This document shows, piece after piece, positions 53,084 through 63,728 of a DNA stretch of 64,000 nt. Source of the stretch: Bradyrhizobium sp. CCGUVB4N (GTDB lineage: Bacteria; Pseudomonadota; Alphaproteobacteria; Rhizobiales; Xanthobacteraceae); the NCBI RefSeq assembly GCF_024199945.1, contig NZ_JANADP010000001.1:9071001-9135000 (forward strand), read 5' to 3'. The notes below the pieces were generated by a model that made no database searches, was not told where the DNA came from, and was given only the letters and a program-made list of their open reading frames with translations. The position numbers and the translations under genes are program-made. Every line of letters begins with the position of its first letter. Position 1 is the stretch's first letter.

Positions 53084-54239
53084 TCAGGTTCTCAAATTCC
53101 AGCCCGAGCAGAAGATCGACAGCGGCAAGCCGACCAAGAAGGCCGGTACCGACCCGCGCCGCCGCTTCGTCGCCGGCCTGCGCCGCTATCGCCGCTTCCT
53201 GCTGATGGTGGTGCTGCCCGTCGTCGCCGTCATCGCCGGCCTGACCTTCTATCTCCATGGCGGCCGCTATGTCGGCACCGACGATGCCTATGTCGGCGCG
53301 CAGAAGGTGCTGGTGACGCCGGACATCTCCGGCAAGATCGAGAAGGTCGTCGTCAAGGAAGGCCAGCTCGTCAAGCAGGGTGACGTGCTGTTCGAGATTG
53401 ATCCCGTCCCGTTCCGCCTCGCGGTGGACGAGGCCAAAGCGCAGCTGATGCAGGCGCAGACGACCTATGACAACCTGCGCGCCAACATCAAGATCTACGG
53501 CGACATGCTCAACCTCGCCCAGCAGGGCGTCGACCTGAAGCAGCGCGACGTCGAGCGCAAGCAGGCGCTGGTGAAGAACAGCTACGGCTCGCAGCTCGAT
53601 CTCGACAACGCCTCGAACGCGCTGGTCACGTCCGGTTCGATCGCGCAATACGTCAAGCAGCAGATCTCGACCGCCAAGACCCAGCTGCTCGGCGACACCG
53701 ACCTGCCGCTCGATAAATTCCCGCCTTACGTTTCCGCCAAGTCCAAGCTCGACAATGCCGAGCGCAATCTCGATCATACCGTGGTGCGCGCATCGATGGA
53801 TGGTGTGGCGACCCAGGTCGAACAGATCCAGCTCGGCCGCTACGTCGCCGCCGGCACAGCTGTGTTTTCCGTCATCGACATCGCCCATCCCTGGGTCGAC
53901 GCCAATCCGAAGGAGAGCGACCTGACGTTCGTCACCGAAGGACAGCCGGTGACCCTCGAGGTCGACGCGTTCCCGAACCACGTCTTCAAGGGCAAGATCG
54001 GTTCGCTCTCCCCCGGCACCGGCGCGCAGTTCGCGATCCTGCCGCCGCAGAACGCCACCGGTAACTTCGTCAAGGTGGTGCAGCGCGTGCCGATCCGGAT
54101 CTATTTCGACGAGAGCGACAAATACGTGAAGAAGCTGAAGGCCGGCATGAGCGTCTATGCCACCATCGACACCGGCCACCAGCGTTCGCTCGCCGGCCTG
54201 CTCGGCCTGTCAGCCACGGCAAATCAAGACAAGGACTGA
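53076..54239 (+). CDS. emrA: HlyD-family membrane fusion protein, EmrA-like
   Basis: A 387-residue periplasmic adaptor. A cytoplasmic N-terminus of 40 residues is followed by one helix (FLLMVVLPVVAVIAGLTFYL), a biotinyl-lipoyl-like half-motif (GTDDAYVGAQKVLVTPDISGKI, VKEGQLVKQGDVLFEIDP), a coiled-coil hairpin (about residues 115-205) and the returning barrel domain (VVRASMDGVATQVEQIQLG). It links an inner-membrane pump to an outer-membrane channel; the channel gene is not in the window. It precedes the EmrB-like pump by four bases. Confidence 0.9.
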   Translation: MADQVLKFQPEQKIDSGKPTKKAGTDPRRRFVAGLRRYRRFLLMVVLPVVAVIAGLTFYLHGGRYVGTDDAYVGAQKVLVTPDISGKIEKVVVKEGQLVKQGDVLFEIDPVPFRLAVDEAKAQLMQAQTTYDNLRANIKIYGDMLNLAQQGVDLKQRDVERKQALVKNSYGSQLDLDNASNALVTSGSIAQYVKQQISTAKTQLLGDTDLPLDKFPPYVSAKSKLDNAERNLDHTVVRASMDGVATQVEQIQLGRYVAAGTAVFSVIDIAHPWVDANPKESDLTFVTEGQPVTLEVDAFPNHVFKGKIGSLSPGTGAQFAILPPQNATGNFVKVVQRVPIRIYFDESDKYVKKLKAGMSVYATIDTGHQRSLAGLLGLSATANQDKD

Positions 54240-54243
54240 GTCG

Positions 54244-55791
54244 ATGTCCAATGCCAGCCTGATGGTCCCCGGCCTGCGCCGGAACATGGTGACGATCTGC
54301 GCCATGACGGCGACCATCATGCAGGCGCTTGACACCACGATCGCCAACGTCGCGCTGCCCTACATGCAGGGCACGCTGTCGGCGTCGCAGGACCAGATCA
54401 ACTGGGTGCTGACCTCCTACATCGTCGCCGCCGCCATCATGACGGCGCCGGTGGGCTGGATCGCCAATCGCTACGGCCGCAAGCGCATCTTCATCATCTG
54501 TTCGGCCGGCTTCACGCTGGCCTCCGTGCTGTGCGGACTTGCGCAGGACATCAACCAGATGGTGCTGTTCCGCCTGCTGCAGGGCGTGTTCGGCGCGGCG
54601 CTGGTGCCGCTGTCGCAGGCGGTGATGCTCGACTATTACACGCTGCAGGAACGCGCGACCGCCATGTCGATCTGGGGCATGGGCGTGATGATGGGGCCGA
54701 TCATGGGCCCGTCGCTGGGGGCCTGGCTGACCGAGAGCTATTCCTGGCACTGGGTGTTCTTCGTCAACCTGCCGTTCGGCGCGATCACCGTGCTCGGGCT
54801 CGCCGTCTTCATGGACGAGACCGACAAGAATCTCAGCCTGAAGTTCGACTGGTTCGGCTTTGGCGCACTGGCGATCGGGATCGGCGCACTTCAACTCGCG
54901 CTCGATCGCGGCGAGCAGCTCGACTGGTTCGAGTCGGTCGAGATCGTGACCGAGTTCGTGATCTCGGGCATCGCCTTCTACTACTTCTTCGCGCACTCGT
55001 TCACGACGTCGCGGCCCTTCATCCAGTTCGCGCTATTCAGGGATCGCAACTTCCTCACCGGTTGCATCTTCATGACCGTGATGGGCCTCGTGCTGTACTC
55101 GACCATGGCGCTGGCCTCGCCCTACCTGCAAAACGTCATCGGCTATCCCATCATGACCGCCGGCGGCCTGCTCGCGAGCCGCGGCTTCGGCACCTTCTTT
55201 GCCATGATGATGGTCGGCCGTATCATGCGCTACATCGAGGCCCGCACGCTGATCATCTGCGGCCTGTCGCTGACGGCGGCCTCACTGTTCCAGATGACCG
55301 GCTGGACCGACCAGACCCAGGTACCGGAGATCATCATCGTCAGCGTGATCCAGGGCTTTGGCTTCGGCCTGGTCTTCGTGCCGCTCTCGACTGTGTCGTT
55401 CCTGACGCTGCCGAATCATCTGCGCACCGACGGCACCTCGATGCTGACACTCTTGCGCAACGTCGCAAGCTCGGTCGGCATCTCCATCGTGATCGCCCAG
55501 CTGACGCAGGGCACCCGCAAGACCTACGCGATCCTGTCGGAGCACATCAATCCGTTCAACCACGCGCTCCAGATGCCCGACGTGCGCGGCATGATCAACC
55601 TCTCCACCGACGCCGGCCGCGCCATGGCCGACCGCATGGTCAGTGTGCAGTCACAGATCATCGCGTTCGCGCACGACTATCAGCTCGTGATGTTCTTCAT
55701 CCTCTGCACCATCCCGCTGGCGCTGATGATCGGCTCGACCAAGGCCACGCTGCGCAAGCAGGCGGCGCCGGAACACGCGGTGATGGAGTAG
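54244..55791 (+). CDS. emrB: DHA2-family MFS efflux pump, EmrB-like
   Basis: A 515-residue drug:H+ antiporter with fourteen helices. Conserved motifs are LDTTIANVALPYMQGTLSAS (motif D1), the A motif GWIANRYGRKRIF and the C motif GMGVMMGPIMGPSLGAWL. With the EmrA-like adaptor it should expel hydrophobic compounds across both membranes. The ATG at 54244 comes right after the emrA stop. Confidence 0.92.
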   Translation: MSNASLMVPGLRRNMVTICAMTATIMQALDTTIANVALPYMQGTLSASQDQINWVLTSYIVAAAIMTAPVGWIANRYGRKRIFIICSAGFTLASVLCGLAQDINQMVLFRLLQGVFGAALVPLSQAVMLDYYTLQERATAMSIWGMGVMMGPIMGPSLGAWLTESYSWHWVFFVNLPFGAITVLGLAVFMDETDKNLSLKFDWFGFGALAIGIGALQLALDRGEQLDWFESVEIVTEFVISGIAFYYFFAHSFTTSRPFIQFALFRDRNFLTGCIFMTVMGLVLYSTMALASPYLQNVIGYPIMTAGGLLASRGFGTFFAMMMVGRIMRYIEARTLIICGLSLTAASLFQMTGWTDQTQVPEIIIVSVIQGFGFGLVFVPLSTVSFLTLPNHLRTDGTSMLTLLRNVASSVGISIVIAQLTQGTRKTYAILSEHINPFNHALQMPDVRGMINLSTDAGRAMADRMVSVQSQIIAFAHDYQLVMFFILCTIPLALMIGSTKATLRKQAAPEHAVME

Positions 55792-55881
55792 GACGCGGTC
55801 GAGCCGCAGTCTCCCCTGTCGTTCCGCCCTTCGCCGGGACGACACCGGAGTTGTTGAACTGCCGTCGTGCTCCAACAGCCC

Positions 55882-56943
55882 CTACAACAACTCCTCGCAG
55901 CCGAGATCCTCGACCGCCATCATCACCCGCTCCAGATTGTTCCACCAGATCCCTGGCGGGACGTTGATCGCCCATTGCCAGACCGGCTTGGTGATGTGCC
56001 AGAGCACCGACCAGCGATAATCCTGGTCGAGCGCGCCGCGTGTGTAGCCGGTCACGCCATGTGCGAGCAGCGTCTCGTGGTAGCGATTCAGCAGCGCCCG
56101 CTCGAGCGCCTGCCTGCGATCCGGATACCATTGGATCGCCATCATGTAGGCAAGGTCGTTGGTGGGCACATTGATGCCCCACAGATCGAAATCGAAGATG
56201 CGCACGGTGTCGGCGACGCCCGCGCGCGGCAGCAGGAAATTCCAGGTATGCGCGTCGCCATGGACAATGCTGATGTGGCGCCGCGAATGATAGCGCTGCG
56301 ACAGACGGGCCGACTGTTCGATGAGCCGGCGATAGAGAATGCGTCGTTCCTCACTCAGGCGATCGCCGAGTTCATCGGCGAAGCGATCGTAGTGACCGGC
56401 GAACGTCTCCAAATGCGCCGCGCTATCCTCGGCGCTTGCCCAGGTGCCGACGGTCTCGCCGAGGTCGGCATGATTCCACCACGTCGCATGCATGCCCGCC
56501 AACGTCGTGACGATGGCCGTGGACTGATCTCGCGACGGCGGCAGCGTCGGCACGGTCGCAAGCTCATGACTATCGGTGAGATCTTCAAGCAGGAGATGCC
56601 AGTTGAGGGTGTCCTCGTCGAAACGCCCGTCGAAGCAGCGCGGCACCAACCCCCGCGGCATGCGCGGTGCGAGCTTCGTATAGAAGTCCAGCTCGTGCCG
56701 GCCGCCATTGGCGAGCGTCTTGGCGAAGTCGGCATGCGGCGTCTTGAGGATCAGCGTCTGCGGCGAGCCGCCGGATTCCCCGACATAGCGCAGGCCGAGC
56801 CGGGTGATGTGCGACACGACCGTGTCGCGTTCGTGCAGCACCTTCACCTCGCGCACGGCACCGGCATCCAGCGCGCCGGCCTTGCGCAGCGCGGCCGTGA
56901 GGTAACCGGGTTCAGCAACCGCCGGCAGTTGTGAGGATGTCAT
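55882..56943 (-). CDS. Aminoglycoside-phosphotransferase-like kinase
   Basis: A 353-residue protein-kinase-like small-molecule kinase. The catalytic loop is VHGDAHTWNFLLP and the metal motif is IFDFDLWG; the N-lobe lysine lies in TLILKTP. The family includes choline, homoserine and antibiotic kinases and many of unknown substrate. It sits 93 bases downstream of pcaG in the same orientation, but nothing else ties it to aromatic degradation. Confidence 0.82.
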   Translation of the reverse strand: MTSSQLPAVAEPGYLTAALRKAGALDAGAVREVKVLHERDTVVSHITRLGLRYVGESGGSPQTLILKTPHADFAKTLANGGRHELDFYTKLAPRMPRGLVPRCFDGRFDEDTLNWHLLLEDLTDSHELATVPTLPPSRDQSTAIVTTLAGMHATWWNHADLGETVGTWASAEDSAAHLETFAGHYDRFADELGDRLSEERRILYRRLIEQSARLSQRYHSRRHISIVHGDAHTWNFLLPRAGVADTVRIFDFDLWGINVPTNDLAYMMAIQWYPDRRQALERALLNRYHETLLAHGVTGYTRGALDQDYRWSVLWHITKPVWQWAINVPPGIWWNNLERVMMAVEDLGCEELL

Positions 56944-57036
56944 GAATCGCGCCCCCCGGTGCCGCAGCCATACTGCATGATCACACCGGGAAGCGCCAGC
57001 GCGCGACAGCCGCCTTCACAGGAAGACGGCAAGACG

Positions 57037-57639
57037 TCACACGTCGAAGAACACCGTCTCGTTGTCGCCCTGCAGGCGCAGGTCGAGCTTGTAGACCGCT
57101 TTGCCGGCCTCGCGCACCGCGATCAGCGTGGCGCGGCGGTCGGCCGGCACCAATCCCAGCACGGGATCGGCGGCGTTGCCGGCCTCGTCAGAGAAATAGA
57201 TGCGGGTATAGAGATGCCGCAGCATGCCGCGCGCGAACACCGCCAGAACGACATGCGGCGCCTGCGGCTTGCCATCGGGATCTGGCACCGCACCCGGCTT
57301 GACGGTGTCGAAGGAGTAATTGCCGTCCTTGTCGGTGCCGCAGCGGGCGAAGCCGCGGAAGCTGGCGTTCGGCAATGCGCGCTTGTCCTGCGGGTCGGCG
57401 TAGCGACCCTGCGCGTCCGCCTGCCAGATCTCCAGCATGGCGTCCGGCACGATGGCACCGTCGCCGTCGAACACCCGGCCCTCGATGCGGACGCGATCGC
57501 CCGTGACGTCGGGCGTCAGCGTCGAGTTGGTGAACGCGTCATTCCAGGCGTATTCGCCGGTCGGCGTCATGCCGTATTTGAAGAACGGACCGACGGTCTG
57601 CGAGGGGGTGATACCGTTGGGCTTCACAGAGTCCTGCAC
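57037..57639 (-). CDS. pcaG: Protocatechuate 3,4-dioxygenase alpha subunit
   Basis: A 200-residue non-catalytic-iron subunit of the enzyme that opens protocatechuate to 3-carboxy-muconate. ITPSQTVGPFFKYG at the N-terminus, EIWQADAQGRYADP and APHVVLAVFARGMLRHLYTRIYF are characteristic. The GTG at 57639 starts one base after the pcaH stop, with GGAG at the end of pcaH. The iron ligands lie in PcaH. Confidence 0.93.
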   Translation of the reverse strand: MQDSVKPNGITPSQTVGPFFKYGMTPTGEYAWNDAFTNSTLTPDVTGDRVRIEGRVFDGDGAIVPDAMLEIWQADAQGRYADPQDKRALPNASFRGFARCGTDKDGNYSFDTVKPGAVPDPDGKPQAPHVVLAVFARGMLRHLYTRIYFSDEAGNAADPVLGLVPADRRATLIAVREAGKAVYKLDLRLQGDNETVFFDV

Positions 57640-57640
57640 G

Positions 57641-58342
57641 TTAGTGGTTCTCCATAGGGGTGGCATCCTTGCCGCGCAGCACGATGTCGAAGCGGTAGCA
57701 CAGCGCCCATTCGGGCTTGGTATTCTCCAGATCGAATGACGAGACCATGCGCATCCGCGCCTTCTCGTCCGGCACCGAGTTGAAGATCGGGTCGAACGGG
57801 AACAGCGGGTCGCCCGGGAAATACATCTGCGTCACGAGGCGCGTGACGAAGGAATGGCCAAACACCGAAAGATGGATGTGGGCGGGGCGCCAGGCATTGT
57901 GGTGATTGCCCCAGGGATAGGCGCCGGGCTTGATGGTGACGAAGCGATAGTAGCCGGAGGCGTCGCTCTGGGTGCGGCCCGCGCCGGTAAAATTCGGATC
58001 GAGCGGCGCCGGGTGCTGGTCGCGGACATGGACGTAGCGGCCGCAGGCATTGGCCTGCCAGATCTCGACCAGCGAGTTCGGCACGCCGCGGCCGTCTTCA
58101 TCGCGGACATGGCCGTGCACGATGATGCGTTCGCCGAGCGGCTCGCCTGTGTGCTGGGTGGTGAGGTCGTTGTCGCCGTCGCGCACGGTCTCGTGGCCGT
58201 AGACAGGGCCGGTCAGTTCCGACAGCGTGTGCCGCATCGGGATCAGGGGCTTGTTCGGCGCGCGCTTGATCGAGCTCTTGTAGTCGGGCGACAGCGGCAG
58301 CGGATGCGCCTTGTTGCTGTCAGTGGGATAGATGAATGTCAT
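57641..58342 (-). CDS. pcaH: Protocatechuate 3,4-dioxygenase beta subunit
   Basis: A 233-residue iron-bearing subunit. The Fe(III) ligands are Tyr103 (GRYVH), Tyr142 (GAYPW), His155 and His157 (PAHIHL). GGGGAGGAG stands before the ATG. It forms a tight pair with pcaG, placing ring cleavage in the beta-ketoadipate pathway. The intermediate genes pcaB, pcaC, pcaD, pcaI and pcaJ are not here. Confidence 0.95.
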   Translation of the reverse strand: MTFIYPTDSNKAHPLPLSPDYKSSIKRAPNKPLIPMRHTLSELTGPVYGHETVRDGDNDLTTQHTGEPLGERIIVHGHVRDEDGRGVPNSLVEIWQANACGRYVHVRDQHPAPLDPNFTGAGRTQSDASGYYRFVTIKPGAYPWGNHHNAWRPAHIHLSVFGHSFVTRLVTQMYFPGDPLFPFDPIFNSVPDEKARMRMVSSFDLENTKPEWALCYRFDIVLRGKDATPMENH

Positions 58343-58470
58343 TGGCGAACTCCTCCCCGGCCATTTTGGTCCAGCCGGTCAACGCTTCTGCCAATCATTA
58401 TAGAATATAACTAATCTAGGGAAGCCGGTTTAGCGCCTCCGGCAACCCCGGCAACATCCGTCACCAAGCC

Positions 58471-59364
58471 TTACTTGATCGGCGCGCGCGGCAGCACGGC
58501 CTCCCCTATCTCGAGCCGGTAGGTATGGTCGAGCGAATACCATGGCGTCGAAACGTCACGTGCGATCGGATGCGGCGTCTCGTGCCGCACGAACTTGCCG
58601 ATCAGCGCCTGTGTCACGCCGAACTGCACGTCGCTGTCGATATGAGGGTCATTGGGATCGTAGACCTGCGAGATCAGCACCTTGAATCCCGGCTTGAAGA
58701 TCAGGGCGTGGAGATGCGCTGGGCGATAGGGGTGCCGGCTCTGCGCTTCCAACAGGCGGCCGACGACCCCATTGGTCGGAATCGGATAGCCGATCATCAT
58801 CACCGAGCGAAAGGCAAAGCGCCCGTCGGCATCGGTCGTGAACTTGCCGCGCAGGTTCATGTCGGCCTGCTCAGGATCCTGGTTCTCATAGAGCCCGACC
58901 GGCGAGGCGTGCCAGACATCGACCTCCGCGCCCGCGACGGGGCGGCCGTCCTTGTCGACGACACGGCCGTTGACGAACAGCGGCGCGCCAGGCGTTTCGG
59001 AGCGGACGATCGATCCGCCATTCTCCACCCGCGGCGAGTTCAGCCGCCAGAACGGGCCGAGCAGCGACTGATCGGTTTCGGTATTGCCGTGATCGCCGTT
59101 GTTGAGGAGGCACACCAGCGGCGAGACGCCGAGCGAGCCCGCCATCAGCACGACCTCGTTGTGCGTGTCGGTGGTCATCTTGCCGAGCTCGGCGATCACA
59201 GCCGTGGCGTCGCGGAATTCCTTCTCGGTCAGGCGCACGTCGCGGACGAAGCCGTGCAGATGCTTGACCAGCGAGACTATGATCTGCCGCATCCGCGGAT
59301 CGGACGTCCGCTCCATCACCTCAAGTGCGGCGGCCGTGACATCCTGCTCGCCCTCGATGATCAT
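58471..59364 (-). CDS. Intradiol dioxygenase, hydroxyquinol 1,2-dioxygenase type
   Basis: A 297-residue intradiol ring-cleavage enzyme with an N-terminal helical dimerisation domain (residues 1-100), then the catalytic beta sandwich. The iron ligands are Tyr159 (VGLYENQ), Tyr193 (IGYPIP), His217 and His219 (PAHLHA). DMNLRGKFTTDADGRFAFRS and YPIPTNGVVGRLL resemble hydroxyquinol rather than catechol dioxygenases. It would convert benzene-1,2,4-triol to maleylacetate, or possibly a catechol. It lies between pcaF and pcaH in the same direction. Confidence 0.85.
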   Translation of the reverse strand: MIIEGEQDVTAAALEVMERTSDPRMRQIIVSLVKHLHGFVRDVRLTEKEFRDATAVIAELGKMTTDTHNEVVLMAGSLGVSPLVCLLNNGDHGNTETDQSLLGPFWRLNSPRVENGGSIVRSETPGAPLFVNGRVVDKDGRPVAGAEVDVWHASPVGLYENQDPEQADMNLRGKFTTDADGRFAFRSVMMIGYPIPTNGVVGRLLEAQSRHPYRPAHLHALIFKPGFKVLISQVYDPNDPHIDSDVQFGVTQALIGKFVRHETPHPIARDVSTPWYSLDHTYRLEIGEAVLPRAPIK

Positions 59365-59434
59365 GCTTGTCTCCCAGCCGTCCGCCGGCTCTCACCTCTC
59401 CCCGCAGGAACGGGGAGAGGGAGAGGATAGACCG

Positions 59435-60643
<1,209 letters not shown>

Positions 60644-60859
60644 CGTTGTTCTCCCTGAATGCCGCGGTTCGGCGGAAATTCTTCAATGTCGGCGGAGTTT
60701 TAGGAGGGCGCCCGCGGCAGGTCAATTGACGGTTTCTTGCGTGTTCCGAAGGGTGCGCACGCCGCCAGCGCATGCCGCGGTGCGGACAACGTGGAAAACC
60801 CGCCCGGCCCGGCCAAACCGATAGGAGCACGAGGCGAAATTTTGTAGGTTGCGCCGCCC

Positions 60860-63598
60860 ATGACCATGCAACAGCCCATCCCTGTACCGCCCCCCGATGA
60901 GACGCCCGCGCAGCCGGCGGAAGCCGTCGCGCGCGTCACGCCGATGATGGAACAGTACCTGGAGATCAAGGCAGCGCATCAGGGCCTGCTGCTGTTCTAC
61001 CGGATGGGCGATTTTTACGAGCTGTTCTTCGAGGACGCGGAAATCGCCTCGAAGACGCTCGGCATCGTCTTGACCAAGCGCGGCAAGCATCAGGGCAACG
61101 ACATCCCGATGTGCGGCGTGCCGGTCGAGCGCTCCGAGGATTATCTGCATCGCCTGATCAGCGCCGGCCACCGGGTCGCCGTCTGCGAGCAGACCGAGGA
61201 TCCCGCCGCGGCCAAAGCGCGCGGCAACAAGAGCGTCGTCCGCCGTGGCGTGGTGCGGCTGGTCACGCCGGGCACGCTGACCGAGGACACACTGCTCGAT
61301 GCGCGCGCCAACAACTATCTGCTGGCGATCGCGCGGGCGCGCTCGTCGGCCGGCGGCGACCGCTTTGGTCTCGCCTGGATCGACATCTCGACTGCCGAAT
61401 TCACGGTCACGGAAGTTTCGGGCAGTGAGCTCGCCGCGACGCTGGCGCGCATCAATCCCAACGAGGCGATCGTCACCGACGCGCTTTATAGCGATAACGA
61501 GCTCGGACAAACCTTGCGCGAGCTGCCGGCGGTGACGCCGGTGACCCGCGACGTCTTTGATGGCGCTACCGCCGAAAAGCGCCTCTGCGACTACTTTGCC
61601 GTCGCGACCATGGACGGGCTGGCGCAGCTCTCGCGGCTCGAGGCCACGGCCGCTGCCGCCGCTGTCACCTATGTCGACCGCACCCAGGTCGGCAAGCACC
61701 CGCCGCTGTCACCGCCCGCGCGCGAAGCCTCGGGCGCGACCATGGCGATCGATCCCGCCACCCGGGCCAATCTCGAGCTGACGCGAACGCTCGCGGGCGA
61801 ACGCCGCGGCTCGCTGCTCGATGCCATCGATTGCACCGTGACCTCGGCCGGTTCGCGCCTGCTGGCGCAACGGCTCGCAGCGCCCTTGACCGACGCGCCG
61901 GCGATTGCGCGACGGCTCGATGCCGTCAGCGCCCTCGTCGCGGATTCAGCCACGCGCGAGGACATCCGCAGCATTCTGCGCGGCGCGCCCGACATGTCGC
62001 GTGCGCTCGCCCGTCTCTCGGTCGGCCGCGGCGGACCGCGCGACCTCGCGGGCCTCCGTGATGGCATCATCGCCGCCGACCAGGTACTGGCGCGGCTCGG
62101 CGAGCTCGACCAGCCGCCACAGGAAATTGCGGCGGTGATGGCGGCGCTGAAGCGTCCCTCGCGCGAGCTCGCGGCCGAATTCGCCAGCGCGCTGGACGAT
62201 CAACTGCCGCTGATCAAGCGCGACGGCGGCTTCGTTCGTGCCGGCTATGAGCCGGCGCTCGACGAAGCCCGGAACCTGCGCGACGCCTCGCGCCTGGTCG
62301 TGGCCTCGATGCAGGCGCGCTACGCCGACGACACCTCCGTCAAGGGCCTCAAGATCCGCCACAACAACGTGCTCGGCTATTTCGTCGAGGTCACCGCGCA
62401 GCATGGCGACAAGCTTATGTCCGCGCCGTTGAACGCGACCTTCATCCATCGCCAGACGCTGGCGGGCCAGGTGCGCTTCACGACGTCCGAACTCGGCGAG
62501 ATCGAAGCCAAGATCGCCAATGCCGGCGACCGCGCGCTCGGGCTCGAGCTCGAAATCTTCGAACGGCTCTGCGCCAAGGCGCTCGAGATCAGCGACGATC
62601 TGCGCGCCGCGGCGCAAGGCTTTGCGCTGCTCGACGTTGCGACGTCGCTGGCCAAGCTCGCCGTCGACGAGAACTACGTGCGGCCCGAGGTCGACGGCTC
62701 GCTCGGCTTTGCGATCGAGGCCGGCCGCCATCCCGTGGTCGAGCAGGCCTTGAAGCGCAATGGCGAGCCGTTCATCGCCAATGCCTGCGATCTCTCGCCA
62801 AGCCCGGCACAAAAATCCGGCCAGCTCTGGCTGCTCACCGGTCCGAACATGGCGGGTAAGTCGACCTTCCTGCGCCAGAACGCATTGATTGCGCTGCTGG
62901 CGCAGATCGGCAGTTTCGTGCCGGCCACGCGGGCACGGATCGGCATCATCGACCGGCTGTTCTCGCGCGTCGGCGCCGCCGACGATCTCGCCCGCGGCCG
63001 CTCCACCTTCATGGTGGAGATGGTCGAAACGGCTGCGATCCTCAACCAGGCCGGCGAACGCGCGCTGGTGATCCTCGACGAGATCGGCCGCGGCACCGCG
63101 ACCTTCGACGGTCTCTCGATCGCCTGGGCGGCGATCGAGCATCTGCACGAAAGCAACCGCTGCCGCACGCTGTTTGCAACCCACTACCACGAGCTGACCG
63201 CGCTCTCGGCAAAGCTGCCGCGCATGTTCAACGCGACCGTGCGGGTGAAGGAGTGGCAGGGCAACGTCGTGTTCCTGCACGAGGTGCTGCCGGGCTCGGC
63301 CGACCGCTCCTACGGCATCCAGGTCGCCAAACTCGCCGGCCTGCCGCCGGCCGTGATCAATCGCGCCAAATCGGTGCTGGCAAAACTCGAAGCCCAGGAC
63401 CGCGGCCAGACCGCCCGCGCGCTGGCCGACGATCTCCCGCTGTTCGCGGTGCCCTCGCGCGCCGCCGCAGAAGCCGCGCCGCCGACTGAGGCCGAGCTGC
63501 TGATGGACGCGGTGAAAGCGCTGCACCCCGACGAGATGTCGCCGCGCGAGGCGCTCGATGCGCTCTACGCGTTGAAGACCAAGCTGCCGAAGCAGTGA
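60860..63598 (+). CDS. mutS: DNA mismatch repair protein MutS
   Basis: A 912-residue mismatch-binding ATPase. The mismatch-recognition domain has the Phe-x-Glu region in LLFYRMGDFYELFFEDA; Walker A is TGPNMAGKSTFLRQ, with RSTFMVEMVE and the Walker B-like LVILDEIGRGTATFDGLS. The length is normal. It is divergent from pcaF; the 216-base gap (60644-60859) contains no gene and no promoter I can name with confidence. Confidence 0.96.
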   Translation: MTMQQPIPVPPPDETPAQPAEAVARVTPMMEQYLEIKAAHQGLLLFYRMGDFYELFFEDAEIASKTLGIVLTKRGKHQGNDIPMCGVPVERSEDYLHRLISAGHRVAVCEQTEDPAAAKARGNKSVVRRGVVRLVTPGTLTEDTLLDARANNYLLAIARARSSAGGDRFGLAWIDISTAEFTVTEVSGSELAATLARINPNEAIVTDALYSDNELGQTLRELPAVTPVTRDVFDGATAEKRLCDYFAVATMDGLAQLSRLEATAAAAAVTYVDRTQVGKHPPLSPPAREASGATMAIDPATRANLELTRTLAGERRGSLLDAIDCTVTSAGSRLLAQRLAAPLTDAPAIARRLDAVSALVADSATREDIRSILRGAPDMSRALARLSVGRGGPRDLAGLRDGIIAADQVLARLGELDQPPQEIAAVMAALKRPSRELAAEFASALDDQLPLIKRDGGFVRAGYEPALDEARNLRDASRLVVASMQARYADDTSVKGLKIRHNNVLGYFVEVTAQHGDKLMSAPLNATFIHRQTLAGQVRFTTSELGEIEAKIANAGDRALGLELEIFERLCAKALEISDDLRAAAQGFALLDVATSLAKLAVDENYVRPEVDGSLGFAIEAGRHPVVEQALKRNGEPFIANACDLSPSPAQKSGQLWLLTGPNMAGKSTFLRQNALIALLAQIGSFVPATRARIGIIDRLFSRVGAADDLARGRSTFMVEMVETAAILNQAGERALVILDEIGRGTATFDGLSIAWAAIEHLHESNRCRTLFATHYHELTALSAKLPRMFNATVRVKEWQGNVVFLHEVLPGSADRSYGIQVAKLAGLPPAVINRAKSVLAKLEAQDRGQTARALADDLPLFAVPSRAAAEAAPPTEAELLMDAVKALHPDEMSPREALDALYALKTKLPKQ

Positions 63599-63613
63599 CG
63601 ATGCCCTAGGGCC

Positions 63614-63710
63614 GTAGGGTGGGCAAAGCGTAGCGCGCCCACGTCTTGTGCGTTGATCGAGGGAAAGACGTGGGCACGACGCGCGAAGAGCGCGCCTTTG
63701 ACCACCCTAC
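63614..63710. repeat. Repeat family D copy 2
   Basis: GTAGGGTGGGCAAAGCG at the left and CGCGCCTTTGACCACCCTAC at the right form the outer arms; the inner arms are CCCACGTCTT/AAGACGTGGG. It lies between the converging mutS and receptor genes. Confidence 0.82.
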
Positions 63711-63728
63711 GATTCCTGCGCGCTCGGC

